From positions 114,738-178,737 of IMG/VR virus record IMGVR_UViG_3300024320_000003: a DNA stretch of 64,000 nt; one strand, written 5' to 3'. The stretch comes from a virus. Positions 1-9,007 of this stretch are shown in pieces (the stretch's first letter is position 1; each line of letters starts with the position of its first letter). Under the pieces are notes generated by a model. The model was not told the origin of the DNA. It made no database searches and saw only the letters and a list, made by a program, of their open reading frames with translations. Position numbers and translations under genes: made by a program.

Positions 1-1
1 A

Positions 2-1645
2 GTTGCACAAAGATTAAGAAAGCCAGAATTAGCAAGTAAATTCTTTGATTATATGTGGAAAGGATGGTTAAATCTTGCAACTCCAGTTTTTTCAAACACG
101 GGTTCAGAAAGAGGTCTTCCAATTTCATGTTTCGGTATAGATGTAGCAGATTCAATTCACGATATAGGTTCAAAGAATTTAGAATTAATGTTACTTGCTA
201 AACATGGAGGCGGTGTTGGTATCGGAGTAAATCAGATAAGACCGGCAGGAGCAACCATTACAGGAAACGGAACTTCAGACGGAGTAGTTCCATTTATAAA
301 AATTTATGATTCTACTATTTTAGCAACTAATCAAGGTTCAGTAAGAAGAGGTGCAGCGTCAGTCAATATAGATATAGAACATGATGATTTTTGGGAATGG
401 TTAGAGGTTAGAGAACCTAAGGGTGATGTAAATAGACAATGTTTAAACGTACATCAATGTATCGTAGTATCTGACGGGTTTATGCAAAAGATCGAGGCTG
501 GAGATAAAGAAGCTCGTAAAAGATGGGCCGCTGTGATTAGAAAAAGAAGAGCAACAGGAGAACCTTATATAATGTTTAAGGGTAATATCAATAGAATGAA
601 TCCGGATGCGTATAAGCAAAATGGTTTAAAGGTTTATATGACTAACATCTGTTCTGAGATTACTTTACACACCGATGAAAATCATTCATTTGTATGTTGT
701 TTATCTTCTGTGAATCTTAAAAGATATGAAGAATGGAAAGATACTGATTTAATCTATACTGCAACTTACTTTTTAGATGGAGTTCTTCAGGAGTTTATTC
801 ATAGAGCGAAATATATGAGAGGCTTTGAAAATGCAGTAAGATCCGCTGAAAAAGGTAGAGCATTAGGTTTAGGAGTTCTCGGATGGCATACTTATTTACA
901 AGATAGAAATATTCCATTCGATTCTTTGACAGCTCAATTTGAAACTAGAAAGATATTTTCTCAAATCAAAGTAGAAAGTGAAAGAGCAAGTAGAGATTTA
1001 GCTACAGAATTTGGAGAACCTCTTTGGTGTGTAGGAACTGGAATGAGAAACACACACTTAAGAGCAATTGCTCCTACTGTTTCTAATTCTAAATTAGCAG
1101 GAAATGTTTCACCAGGCATTGAACCATGGGCAGCAAATGTATTTACTGAACAAACTGCAAAAGGAACTTTTATTAGAAAGAACCCTGCACTTGAAAATAT
1201 GTTAACTAAGATCAAGCAAAATAAGAAAACAGTATGGGACAAAATACTAGAAGACGGTGGTTCAGTTCAAGGCGTTGATGTATTAGGAGAATATTGGGTA
1301 AAGGAAGGAAGTAGTGATGCCCCGATTAAGCAAGCCACTTATGACAAATTAACAGATCACGAAAAGGATCTTTATATTTCTGTTAAAGATGTATTTAGAA
1401 CCTTTAAAGAAATTAATCAAATGGAATTAGTTAAACAAGCTGGTGTAAGACAACAATATATTGATCAAGCAGTTTCATTAAATTTAGCTTTTCCTACACA
1501 GGCTGAACCTAAATATATTAATCAAGTTCATTTAGAAGCTTATAAGCAGGGAATAAAAACTCTTTATTATATGAGAACAGAATCTGTATTAAGAGGAGAC
1601 ATCGCACAGCGAGCAATGGAAGATTGTTTAGCATGTGATGGATAA
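2..1645 (+). CDS. nrdA: Ribonucleoside-diphosphate reductase large (alpha) subunit, 5'-truncated by window
   Basis: The reading frame is open from base 2, so the true start lies before the window; 547 residues are visible. Class I RNR reduces ribonucleotides to deoxyribonucleotides for phage DNA synthesis. Visible family marks are the first redox cysteine in LPISCFGID, the catalytic N-x-C-x-E motif (NICSE, near base 644), its partner in CCLSSVNL, the radical-transfer tyrosine pair in KTLYYMRTES, and a C-terminal redox pair CLAC. All active-site residues needed by a class I alpha chain are therefore present. A strong terminator follows, separating it from the clamp operon. The beta subunit is not in the window. 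Confidence 0.95.
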   Translation, partial: VAQRLRKPELASKFFDYMWKGWLNLATPVFSNTGSERGLPISCFGIDVADSIHDIGSKNLELMLLAKHGGGVGIGVNQIRPAGATITGNGTSDGVVPFIKIYDSTILATNQGSVRRGAASVNIDIEHDDFWEWLEVREPKGDVNRQCLNVHQCIVVSDGFMQKIEAGDKEARKRWAAVIRKRRATGEPYIMFKGNINRMNPDAYKQNGLKVYMTNICSEITLHTDENHSFVCCLSSVNLKRYEEWKDTDLIYTATYFLDGVLQEFIHRAKYMRGFENAVRSAEKGRALGLGVLGWHTYLQDRNIPFDSLTAQFETRKIFSQIKVESERASRDLATEFGEPLWCVGTGMRNTHLRAIAPTVSNSKLAGNVSPGIEPWAANVFTEQTAKGTFIRKNPALENMLTKIKQNKKTVWDKILEDGGSVQGVDVLGEYWVKEGSSDAPIKQATYDKLTDHEKDLYISVKDVFRTFKEINQMELVKQAGVRQQYIDQAVSLNLAFPTQAEPKYINQVHLEAYKQGIKTLYYMRTESVLRGDIAQRAMEDCLACDG

Positions 1646-1676
1646 GATTAGTTGTGGTTAAGTCCACTTCTTAGGA

Positions 1677-1734
1677 CCGAGATAGTTCTCGGATCGAGGC
1701 CAGGAGTTCGCTACTTCCTGGCCTCACTTTTTTT
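1677..1734 (+). terminator. Tandem hairpins with rho-independent terminator after nrdA
   Basis: A 6-bp hairpin (1677-1682 with 1687-1692) is followed by a 10-bp perfect stem (1696-1705 with 1716-1725) and then a T tract. This is a typical intrinsic terminator ending the reductase transcript just before the next promoter. Confidence 0.9.
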
Positions 1735-1736
1735 AC

Positions 1737-1765
1737 TGAAACTATTTGTGATTTTTGTGTAGAAT
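1737..1765 (+). promoter_or_regulatory. Middle-type promoter (TGAAAC-N16-GTAGAAT) for the clamp operon
   Basis: TGAAAC at 1737-1742, a 16-base spacer, then GTAGAAT at 1759-1765, 27 bases before the clamp start. It belongs to a set of twelve sites with the same 16-base spacing in this window. The form resembles ECF-sigma promoters; use by the phage ECF sigma at 49276 is inferred. Confidence 0.6.
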
Positions 1766-1791
1766 AATAAACAAATAAAAATTATACATTC

Positions 1792-2547
1792 ATGAAAATT
1801 TCAATCAGTAAGGTCGATTCAAACAACTTCATCGGCTTCGTTAATAGACTTAAAGTAATTGATTCTTTTGTCTATTTTAAATTAAAAGATGGTGTCGTAC
1901 AGGCATCCGCTTATTTACCACAAAGAGATGCTGTTAAGCATCACAGAATGCCGATTTCTCAAGTTTTTCAAATCGAAGATGGTGAAATCTCTACAGACAA
2001 AGAATTAAAGATTGCATTCTTTGACGCTTCTAAAATAACAGATGCATTCAAACAATTTGACTATGATGCTATTTCAGCTGAAATCGAATTCGTTGAAAAC
2101 GAAGAAGATTGTGTTGCAACTACATTCAAAATATTTAATGATGAATTAGAAATTACACTTGCATGTTCAGAGCCATCTTTAGGTTATAAAGATCTAACTG
2201 ATGCACAGATTCAAGGTATCTTTAACACCGAAGCTTCTACTTTTAAATTCGATTTAGATTACACTTCACTTGCAAAGGTAAGAAACCTATTCTCTTTAGA
2301 TAAAGAAGAAACGTTCTCAATAAATGCAAACGGAAATGGTGTAAAGCTTTTAGGAAAAACCTACAACATGTTAGTAACACCAGATTATGACGGTGAATCA
2401 GGAACTAACGTTACATTATTCAAAAAATATCTTAACCTTTTAGATAAAGAAGATTACACTGCCCATGTATTAGACAATAGAGTAGTTCTTAGATCTAATG
2501 ATTCAGAAACTTTGCTAACGATTGCAACTTGCCAAACAGCAGAGTAA
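1792..2547 (+). CDS. 45: Sliding clamp, T4 gp45-like
   Basis: 251 residues, close to T4 gp45 (228). The start KISISKVDSNNFIGF and the beta-rich, acidic body fit the processivity clamp fold, but identity is weak by eye and the call leans on context: it directly precedes a family B polymerase part and shares a window with gp44, gp46/47, gp33-like and gp55-like genes. In T4 the trimeric clamp tethers polymerase and also activates late transcription through gp55 and gp33. It starts 27 bases after a middle-type promoter, and the polymerase part begins 3 bases after its stop. Confidence 0.8.
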   Translation: MKISISKVDSNNFIGFVNRLKVIDSFVYFKLKDGVVQASAYLPQRDAVKHHRMPISQVFQIEDGEISTDKELKIAFFDASKITDAFKQFDYDAISAEIEFVENEEDCVATTFKIFNDELEITLACSEPSLGYKDLTDAQIQGIFNTEASTFKFDLDYTSLAKVRNLFSLDKEETFSINANGNGVKLLGKTYNMLVTPDYDGESGTNVTLFKKYLNLLDKEDYTAHVLDNRVVLRSNDSETLLTIATCQTAE

Positions 2548-2550
2548 TTT

Positions 2551-3750
2551 ATGGATATAAACACACTAATTAACAAGCCCGAAGACGACCTTACACGGGA
2601 TGAAATGCAAACCTTGGCGGATCACTATCAAACAATGTCCGCCAAGTTTACTGCATACGAACAGGCCGTTAAAGTAACTCTTAACTCGATCTATGGTGCA
2701 TTTGGTAATAAGTGGTTTCACTTTTTTAATATAGACATTGCAGAATCTATTACACTACAAGGACAGAATGCAATTCTATATTCTGAAAAGATTCTTAATA
2801 AATATTTTCAAGAGTTTTGGCCTAAAGATACTGTGGTCCATGAACATTTCAATATTTCTATTAAGAATAAATTAGTAAGACCTTCCGTGGTTTATATTGA
2901 TACAGATTCATGTTACGTTCAGTTTGAAGAAATGTATGAATCTATTGAATGGCTAGGAGATAATAAACTACCAATTGATAAGTTTATTATGGAATTATAT
3001 ACGTTCAGAATCAAAGACTATATCACGAAATGTATGGCAAAGTATGCCGAAGTTACGAACACAGACAACTTTTTATATTTCGATTTAGAAACAATTGCAT
3101 ATTCAGGAATATGGTTAGCTAAAAAGAAATATTTACAAGACATTGCATGGGAAGATAAGCTCGAAGTAGACGATAGATACCCTTCTCTTAAGAAGATTAA
3201 GACGATTGGATTTGATACTATTCAATCTTCTACTCCTACATTAGCAAGAAAGCATTTGACTGAAGCTCTTAAATTGATTTTATCTGAAAAGCCAACTGCA
3301 GAGATGTTAAGTAGATTAGTTTCTTTTTTGAAAACGGCAAAGAAAGAGTTTAAGATGTCTAATGTTGATGAAATAGCTTTCAATAAAAGAACTAATAATA
3401 TTGAAAAATACATTGTAGATGATACGATAGAATTTCAATATGGTTTAAAATGTCCTCCGAACGTCAAGGCAGCAGGATTCTATAACTTCTTAATGAATCA
3501 GAATCCAAAATATAAAAACAAGTATAAAATGATTGGTAATGGCGAAAAGCTAAAATTATATCATTGTAAACATAATGTATGTGAAATGTATGCATATCAA
3601 CCAGGTGCCCATCCTTATGAAATTGCACCACAGGTAGATTATGAAACACAATTTGAAAAATCTGTAATAGATCCTATCAATAGAGTATTATCTTCAGTAG
3701 GTCTTCAGAGACTAAACAGAAATCTAATATATTCATCTTCATTATTCTAA
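2551..3750 (+). CDS. 43: Family B DNA polymerase, C-terminal part (split gp43)
   Basis: 399 residues that start just before polymerase motif B: KVTLNSIYGAFGN (residues about 41-53) matches the K-x3-N-S-x-Y-G signature. Motif C follows as YIDTDSCYV near residue 115, then the KKKYL motif near 190 and the thumb. The exonuclease domain and motif A (D-x2-SLYPS), together more than half of a T4-type enzyme, are absent, and the upstream gene is the unrelated clamp. It has its own ATG 3 bases after the clamp stop and no frame disruption, so it is a separate polypeptide rather than a broken gene. Split gp43A/gp43B genes are known from Aeromonas T4-like phages. It ends SSSLF, a possible clamp-binding tail. 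Confidence 0.92.
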   Translation: MDINTLINKPEDDLTRDEMQTLADHYQTMSAKFTAYEQAVKVTLNSIYGAFGNKWFHFFNIDIAESITLQGQNAILYSEKILNKYFQEFWPKDTVVHEHFNISIKNKLVRPSVVYIDTDSCYVQFEEMYESIEWLGDNKLPIDKFIMELYTFRIKDYITKCMAKYAEVTNTDNFLYFDLETIAYSGIWLAKKKYLQDIAWEDKLEVDDRYPSLKKIKTIGFDTIQSSTPTLARKHLTEALKLILSEKPTAEMLSRLVSFLKTAKKEFKMSNVDEIAFNKRTNNIEKYIVDDTIEFQYGLKCPPNVKAAGFYNFLMNQNPKYKNKYKMIGNGEKLKLYHCKHNVCEMYAYQPGAHPYEIAPQVDYETQFEKSVIDPINRVLSSVGLQRLNRNLIYSSSLF

Positions 3751-3761
3751 AAATAAACAAA

Positions 3762-3938
3762 ATGGATTTTAAAAGTAAAATAATAGAATTGGTTGAACAA
3801 ACCCCTAATAATTATGAATTAGGAGATAAGGTAAGAAAAATGATTTGGCCTTTAATTTTTAAAGAAAAAACAATTTCAAATGATCCTAAACAAATTAGTA
3901 TCTTTGACGAAATAGAAGAAAGAAAAAACAATGCTTGA
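3762..3938 (+). CDS. Small conserved-context protein, 58 aa
   Basis: ATG at 3762 after an A-rich leader (AAATAAACAAA), 58 codons, overlapping the next gene by 8 bases. The product starts MDFKSKIIELVEQ and ends EIEERKNNA. Its tight fit between the polymerase part and the coiled-coil protein, with an overlapping stop, supports it being real. The function is not recognised. Confidence 0.6.
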   Translation: MDFKSKIIELVEQTPNNYELGDKVRKMIWPLIFKEKTISNDPKQISIFDEIEERKNNA

Positions 3939-4119
3939 TCCAAATAATCTTACGGAAGAACAGAATGTATTTGTTGCAAAATACAAAACACTCTATAATA
4001 GGCTAGTTTCTCTTCAAGAAAAAATGGATTCTATGAAAAAGGAATCCGATGTTCTTATTAAAGAACTCGAAACACTAAGAAAACAAGAAAAAAACATATT
4101 TAAAAATGGCAAAAAATAA
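3931..4119 (+). CDS. Small coiled-coil protein, 62 aa
   Basis: 62 residues, almost entirely predicted helix with heptad-like spacing (LYNRLVSLQEKMDSMKKES). It overlaps the preceding small gene by 8 bases and the UvsX gene by 14, so the three are translationally linked. A recombination or replication accessory role is possible from position only; no family is recognised. Confidence 0.65.
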   Translation: MLDPNNLTEEQNVFVAKYKTLYNRLVSLQEKMDSMKKESDVLIKELETLRKQEKNIFKNGKK

Positions 4120-5215
4120 AGACTTTACATTCGACGATTTAAATAAGCAATTAGCTGATTTAAATCCATTAGGATCTATCATGGAAACTTCAAACTTTTC
4201 AAAGGTAACAGATTGGATTCACACAGGAAATTATCATTTGAACGCATGTGTATCAGGTTCATTATTTAAAGGATGGCCAAACAATAGATCATCATCTATC
4301 GCTGGTCCTTCAGGAACAGGTAAAACATTCTTAATGTTAAACACAGTTAGAGAAGCTATTGATAAAGGATATAGTGTAATTTATTATGATTCTGAAGCAG
4401 CCGTTGATAAGGAACAAATGGAAAAGTTTGGAATTGATACTTCCAAAGTAAATTACCAACCTACAAATACAGTTCAAGATTTTAGAACTTCTGTAACTAC
4501 AATTACTAAGAAAATGCAAGATGCTAAAAGAGCAGGTGGTGAAGTTCCTAAAGTAATGATTATTTTAGATTCAGCCGGTAACTTAGCGACTGCGAAAGAA
4601 ATAGCAGATGCAGCAAGTGGTTCTGACAAATCAGATATGACTAGATCTAAGGTTTTAAAATCTATCTTTAGAATTATAATGACTCCATTAGCAGATCTTA
4701 AAATACCTTTCTTATTTACAAACCATACATACCAATCTCAATCCTTTATTCCAATGCAAATCGCAGGTGGTGGAACAGGACCACAGTATGCAGCATCAAT
4801 TGTACTGATGTTAAACAAGGCTCAATTAAAGGACGGAGCTGAAAAAGTAGGTATTATAGTTACGGCTAAACCTGATAAAAATAGATTTGCAAAGCCACAT
4901 CCTATTAAGTTTCACTTAAACTTTACAGAAGGTATGAATCCTTATGTTGGATTAGAACAATATGCTACATGGGATATTTGTGGAATTACTAGAGGAAATA
5001 TTGTAAAAGGAGAAAAGATTCCAAAGGCAACAGCAAGAACATGGATATGTAAACACCTAGATCATACTGTTGCGAATAAAGATTTCTTTTCTGAAATGGT
5101 ATTTACACAAACCGTACTAGAGCAAATCGAATCGCACATTCAACCTTTGTTTAATTACAACACTGAAATTTCTGAAATTGACGTAGAAGAAATGTTAGAA
5201 GATAGTGAAGCATAA
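4106..5215 (+). CDS. uvsX: UvsX, RecA-like recombinase
   Basis: 369 residues (T4 UvsX is 391). The Walker A motif GPSGTGKT lies near residues 67-74 and the Walker B region VMIILDSAGNL near 150-160, followed by the RecA-type loop region before FLFTNHTYQSQ. It forms filaments on single-stranded DNA and drives strand exchange in recombination-dependent replication. The acidic C-terminus (EEMLEDSEA) is typical of RecA-like proteins. Its stop overlaps the next start (TAATG), placing it inside the replication operon driven from upstream of the clamp. Confidence 0.93.
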   Translation: MAKNKDFTFDDLNKQLADLNPLGSIMETSNFSKVTDWIHTGNYHLNACVSGSLFKGWPNNRSSSIAGPSGTGKTFLMLNTVREAIDKGYSVIYYDSEAAVDKEQMEKFGIDTSKVNYQPTNTVQDFRTSVTTITKKMQDAKRAGGEVPKVMIILDSAGNLATAKEIADAASGSDKSDMTRSKVLKSIFRIIMTPLADLKIPFLFTNHTYQSQSFIPMQIAGGGTGPQYAASIVLMLNKAQLKDGAEKVGIIVTAKPDKNRFAKPHPIKFHLNFTEGMNPYVGLEQYATWDICGITRGNIVKGEKIPKATARTWICKHLDHTVANKDFFSEMVFTQTVLEQIESHIQPLFNYNTEISEIDVEEMLEDSEA

Positions 5216-5526
5216 TGAAGTTGAACATAAACAAGATAAACGAAGATAAGCTTCCAATTAAATATATTCTGGGAATACAAGAAGAATTAGAATCTTTTCC
5301 CGATGCATTTGACATTATGCATATATTTATAACTAGAGCAGTGAGACAGCCTGACAGACAAAAGGCGTCTTTCACCAAACATGCTCTCAATAAATATTTC
5401 GCAAAGGGGAAAAATGAAAATGTAGAATCCGGATTAAATGAAGCAATTGGTATGGGACTAATAGAACAAACCAATTCGAACGAAGGTAAAGAAGCTTATA
5501 AAATATTAATTAACCCATTCCTATGA
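5215..5526 (+). CDS. Unknown protein, possible winged helix, 103 aa
   Basis: 103 residues; the ATG overlaps the uvsX stop. The second half (HALNKYF, then GLNEAIGMGLIEQT and a short strand) reads like a small winged-helix fold with helices followed by a beta wing. Position next to UvsX suggests a recombination or replication accessory, but no T4 counterpart such as UvsY is recognised. Confidence 0.65.
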   Translation: MKLNINKINEDKLPIKYILGIQEELESFPDAFDIMHIFITRAVRQPDRQKASFTKHALNKYFAKGKNENVESGLNEAIGMGLIEQTNSNEGKEAYKILINPFL

Positions 5527-6116
5527 TAACAATTAGAGACAACTTTATTAAAGATGAAAAACTCCTCAGAGATATTGCAAATGATAACACATTTTTTGCA
5601 GATCCAGGTGTTTATTACTGGTGGAAAGGATGGTTCAACGAAGAACCAGGCCATGAACCTACAGTAAAACAAAGGCTTATATCAGCTATTTGGGCAAATG
5701 ATTGCCCAATATCTGAAGTATGGGATATAGCAGGATTTGAATATTGGACAGGTATTCAGTCTGCTAATCCTACATTAGGACATAAGGACAATTTAGGATT
5801 TCATTTTGATAAAGATGAATCTTGGTTCAAGAAAACCAACGGAGAAGAAATAGTAAGACCTGTAATAGGCACTGTATATTATCCGCCACAGCCTGAGTTT
5901 GAAGGAGGAGAATTAATAGTTCATACTGCAGGAAAGGATAAAGCGCCTGATGTAATTCAAACCCGACCTAATAGATTAATTATATTTAGAGCAGGTGATG
6001 ATGTCCATGCAGTCGATACGGTTACTAAGGGAACTAGAAAGGCAATTGCAATTAATTTATGGTCAGATGTACCTTTTGCAAAAACAAATGGTGATTTAGT
6101 GGTAGAACAAGTATAA
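5523..6116 (+). CDS. 2-oxoglutarate/Fe(II)-dependent oxygenase (prolyl-hydroxylase fold)
   Basis: 197 residues with the Fe(II)-binding facial triad of this superfamily: H-x-D in FHFDKDE (near residue 98), the distal His in DDVHAVDTV (near 161), and the 2OG-binding Arg in TKGTRKAIAINLW. The strand motif FEGGELIVH is typical of the family. Such oxygenases are common in large T4-like marine phages; the substrate is unknown. It overlaps the upstream gene by 4 bases within the replication operon. A second family member lies at 57577. Confidence 0.88.
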   Translation: MITIRDNFIKDEKLLRDIANDNTFFADPGVYYWWKGWFNEEPGHEPTVKQRLISAIWANDCPISEVWDIAGFEYWTGIQSANPTLGHKDNLGFHFDKDESWFKKTNGEEIVRPVIGTVYYPPQPEFEGGELIVHTAGKDKAPDVIQTRPNRLIIFRAGDDVHAVDTVTKGTRKAIAINLWSDVPFAKTNGDLVVEQV

Positions 6117-6126
6117 AAACTATAAT

Positions 6127-7440
6127 ATGAAATTTGGACCTGATTTTGAAAAAATATTCTTTAAATTATCTTTACAGAAACCCAAGTATCTAGGAAATAT
6201 TAAACGAGGATTCTACACCTCAGAAGATATTGACTTAATACACTTCCTTGCTACTAAGTTCTATGATAAGTTTCATGAAACTCCTTCTAACGAGCAAATG
6301 AAACTGCTTATTAAGAATGATAAGATTTCAGGAAAGGTTGAAGAGTCTATTATAGATATTGTATATAATGTAGACCTTGACCAATATGACGAAGAATGGT
6401 TAACTTCTACAGCCGAAGCATGGATTAAATGGCGTAACTTTGATAATACTCTTATAGATACTATCGAGTATATTAAAACAACTGAAGTAACACCGGATAA
6501 TGCAGACTCGATCATCTCTAAGGTTAAAACTTTAATTAATGATAGAAACTCTATCGTATTTAACTCTGACCTAGGATTAGACTTCTTTAAACCAGAGGAT
6601 CACTCTTTCGAAGATGCCGTTAAAGTATCTACAGGATATAACTTTTTAGATCGAGCCTTAAATGGTGGTTATGATAAAGATGGTTCTTTAGTTGTTTATG
6701 TAGGTGAACAGAATATCGGTAAATCAATTTACCTTGCTAACGATGCCGCTAATTTTGTAAAGATGGGAACAAACACTGCGGTAATCACTGCAGAAATGTC
6801 AGCTATTAAATTTATGAAAAGAATCGGTTCTAATTTACTAAGCATAAATATTTCAGACTACGAAGAAAAATCTAAAAATTCTGATTTGATCAAAAGAAAA
6901 TTAGAAACAGTAGGAGACGGCTTTACTCCCCCTGGTCAATTATTTGTAAAACAATTTCCAACATCACAGGCGACTGTTCCAGATATTGAAGCATACTTAA
7001 AGCAAATTGAAGAAGAAAGAAAAATAAAACTAGGTGCAGTAGTTATTGACTATATTAATATTCTTTCTAATTTTAGAAATCCTAATTCTGAAAACACATA
7101 TCTTAAGATCAAGCAGATTGCAGAAGATCTTAGAGCAATGGGTGTAAGAAACGGATGGCTAATTGTAACAGCAACACAGATTACAAGAAACGGTTATAAT
7201 TCAAGCGATATCACAATGACAGATGTTGCAGAATCAGCAGGTCTATCACATACTGCAGATATTATGCTTGGTATTATACAAGACGATATGATGAGAGCTA
7301 GTTATGAATACTGGCTTAAAATATTGAAAATACGAGACGGTGAAGGTAGAGGATCTAAATGTAAATTAGGAATTAACTATAATTACATGAGACTTACAGA
7401 GACCGATGAAGTTACTAATTCTAACATACACAGCTTATAA
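6127..7440 (+). CDS. 41: Replicative DNA helicase, T4 gp41 / DnaB family
   Basis: 437 residues (T4 gp41 is 475). A RecA-type ATPase core has Walker A GEQNIGKS near residue 195 and Walker B VVIDYINIL near 312, preceded by an N-terminal helical domain. The later VTATQITR segment fits the DnaB H3 region. It unwinds the fork 5'-3' as a hexamer. It lies between the oxygenase and a gp33-like gene; the primase partner gp61 is not in the window. Confidence 0.9.
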   Translation: MKFGPDFEKIFFKLSLQKPKYLGNIKRGFYTSEDIDLIHFLATKFYDKFHETPSNEQMKLLIKNDKISGKVEESIIDIVYNVDLDQYDEEWLTSTAEAWIKWRNFDNTLIDTIEYIKTTEVTPDNADSIISKVKTLINDRNSIVFNSDLGLDFFKPEDHSFEDAVKVSTGYNFLDRALNGGYDKDGSLVVYVGEQNIGKSIYLANDAANFVKMGTNTAVITAEMSAIKFMKRIGSNLLSINISDYEEKSKNSDLIKRKLETVGDGFTPPGQLFVKQFPTSQATVPDIEAYLKQIEEERKIKLGAVVIDYINILSNFRNPNSENTYLKIKQIAEDLRAMGVRNGWLIVTATQITRNGYNSSDITMTDVAESAGLSHTADIMLGIIQDDMMRASYEYWLKILKIRDGEGRGSKCKLGINYNYMRLTETDEVTNSNIHSL

Positions 7441-7442
7441 TT

Positions 7443-7889
7443 ATGAGAACAAAAAGAGATAAAATATTTGACAACACTTTCGAAGACGGCGGAGACTTTG
7501 AACTAAATGGAACTATTTCATTTAACCTTAATCCACAATACACGGATAACAGAGACGAAGAAGATAAAATAGAAAGTGAACAAATCAGAAATAAGATTCA
7601 TGAATTAATAGAGGCTTCAAGATTTAAGAAGTTTAATGAGGTAGATGAATTTCAGCAGATAACTAAATTAAGAAAATTAGACATAAATGAAGTGTATGGG
7701 TTTATGTATGACGAACTAAGCACAAAGTTTTCTATAATAGATTTATTTTCAGAACTATGCGATTACTTTAATATCAATCCAACTAAATTTTATTCTTCAC
7801 TAAGTAACAAATATAAGGAAGCCCTTATTCAAGAACTTGACAAGAAAACAAACGTCTTAAAAAGAAAGAACATAAATAAACTTTTCTAA
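7443..7889 (+). CDS. gp33-like late transcription co-activator (tentative)
   Basis: 148 residues. The C-terminal half (SIIDLFSELCDYFNINPTKF onward) follows the helical pattern of T4 gp33, and the protein ends NINKLF, a short hydrophobic tail like the clamp-binding tails of gp33 and gp55. In T4, gp33 bridges the RNA polymerase flap to the clamp for late transcription. The first 50 residues are acidic and low complexity. The similarity is by eye and modest; a gp55-like gene elsewhere in the window makes the role plausible. It sits 2 bases after the helicase gene and 2 before gp47. Confidence 0.5.
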   Translation: MRTKRDKIFDNTFEDGGDFELNGTISFNLNPQYTDNRDEEDKIESEQIRNKIHELIEASRFKKFNEVDEFQQITKLRKLDINEVYGFMYDELSTKFSIIDLFSELCDYFNINPTKFYSSLSNKYKEALIQELDKKTNVLKRKNINKLF

Positions 7890-7891
7890 AA

Positions 7892-9007
7892 ATGATAGAG
7901 CCAAAGGTATTAGAGAAACCAGTAAATAGAATCTGGATTCTCGGAGATATGCACCTTGGAGTTCGTTCTAATTCTCTGGAATGGTTACAGACACAGAAAG
8001 ATTTTTACGAAAACCAATTTATTCCAACACTAAAAAGAGATGTCAAAGAAGGCGACATTTTAGTTCAGGTTGGAGACGCATTCGATAATAGACAAAGTAT
8101 AAACTTAAGAGTTCTGCACTATGCAGTAGATCTTTTTGAAAGATTAGGTGAAATTTTGCCAGTTCATGTTATATGCGGTAACCATGATATATGGGCTAAA
8201 AAATCCAATGATGTAAGTTCAATAGATTCTTTAAAGTGGATTCCTAACGTTGCAGTATATAAGGAACCTAGGGAATTTAAATGGGGAGGAAAGAAAGTTC
8301 TCTTAATGCCATGGAGAAGAGATTCCACACATGAAGCAGAAACACTTGCACAATTTCCAAATTCAGATATTGTATTTTGCCATTCTGAAGTTTCAGGAGT
8401 TTCTTTAAATTCTAAAGTTAAAAACCACCATGGAACAGATACTATTTCTTATAAAAACTATGATGCAGTTTATTCAGGACATATTCATTATAGACAAACT
8501 AAAGGAAAGTTAAGATTAGTAGGAACTCCTTACGAATTAACAAGATCTGATTCGGGTAACACTAAGGGCTTTGATATGGTTGATCTAGGAACCATGGAAG
8601 AAACCTTTTACGAAAATACTATATCACCTAAGTTCGTAAAGTTTTATCTTACAGGTCTTTACAATGTTTCTCTTGGTGAATTTAAAGATAAGATTAGAAA
8701 TAATTATGTAGATTTATATGTTCCTTCTAATATTGCAACAACAAGTGCACTGTCAAGATTAATAAACAAAATACAAAAAATAGGTAGAAGAATAGAACCA
8801 AACATATATGAATTAGATTCTTTCTTAGATAAGGACTTATATGATATGGATGAAATAGAAGATCTCTATAAGAACTATAACATTCTACACCTATGTAATA
8901 CGTTCGTTGATGGTCTTCCACATGATGACGAAACTAGAGAAAGAGTTAAGACTAGTTTAAAAAACTTGCATGATAAATGTGCATATAATTACGATAACGA
9001 AGCATGA
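7892..9007 (+). CDS. 47: Recombination endonuclease subunit gp47 (Mre11/SbcD-like)
   Basis: 371 residues with the calcineurin-type phosphoesterase motifs in order: GDMHLG (about residue 19), GDAFDNR (about 55), CGNHDIW (about 93), CHSEVSG and SGHIHYRQ. It forms the Mre11-type nuclease that, with gp46, processes DNA ends for recombination-dependent replication. Its last 4 bases overlap the gp46 start (ATGA), as in T4 where 47 and 46 are adjacent. Confidence 0.95.
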   Translation: MIEPKVLEKPVNRIWILGDMHLGVRSNSLEWLQTQKDFYENQFIPTLKRDVKEGDILVQVGDAFDNRQSINLRVLHYAVDLFERLGEILPVHVICGNHDIWAKKSNDVSSIDSLKWIPNVAVYKEPREFKWGGKKVLLMPWRRDSTHEAETLAQFPNSDIVFCHSEVSGVSLNSKVKNHHGTDTISYKNYDAVYSGHIHYRQTKGKLRLVGTPYELTRSDSGNTKGFDMVDLGTMEETFYENTISPKFVKFYLTGLYNVSLGEFKDKIRNNYVDLYVPSNIATTSALSRLINKIQKIGRRIEPNIYELDSFLDKDLYDMDEIEDLYKNYNILHLCNTFVDGLPHDDETRERVKTSLKNLHDKCAYNYDNEA

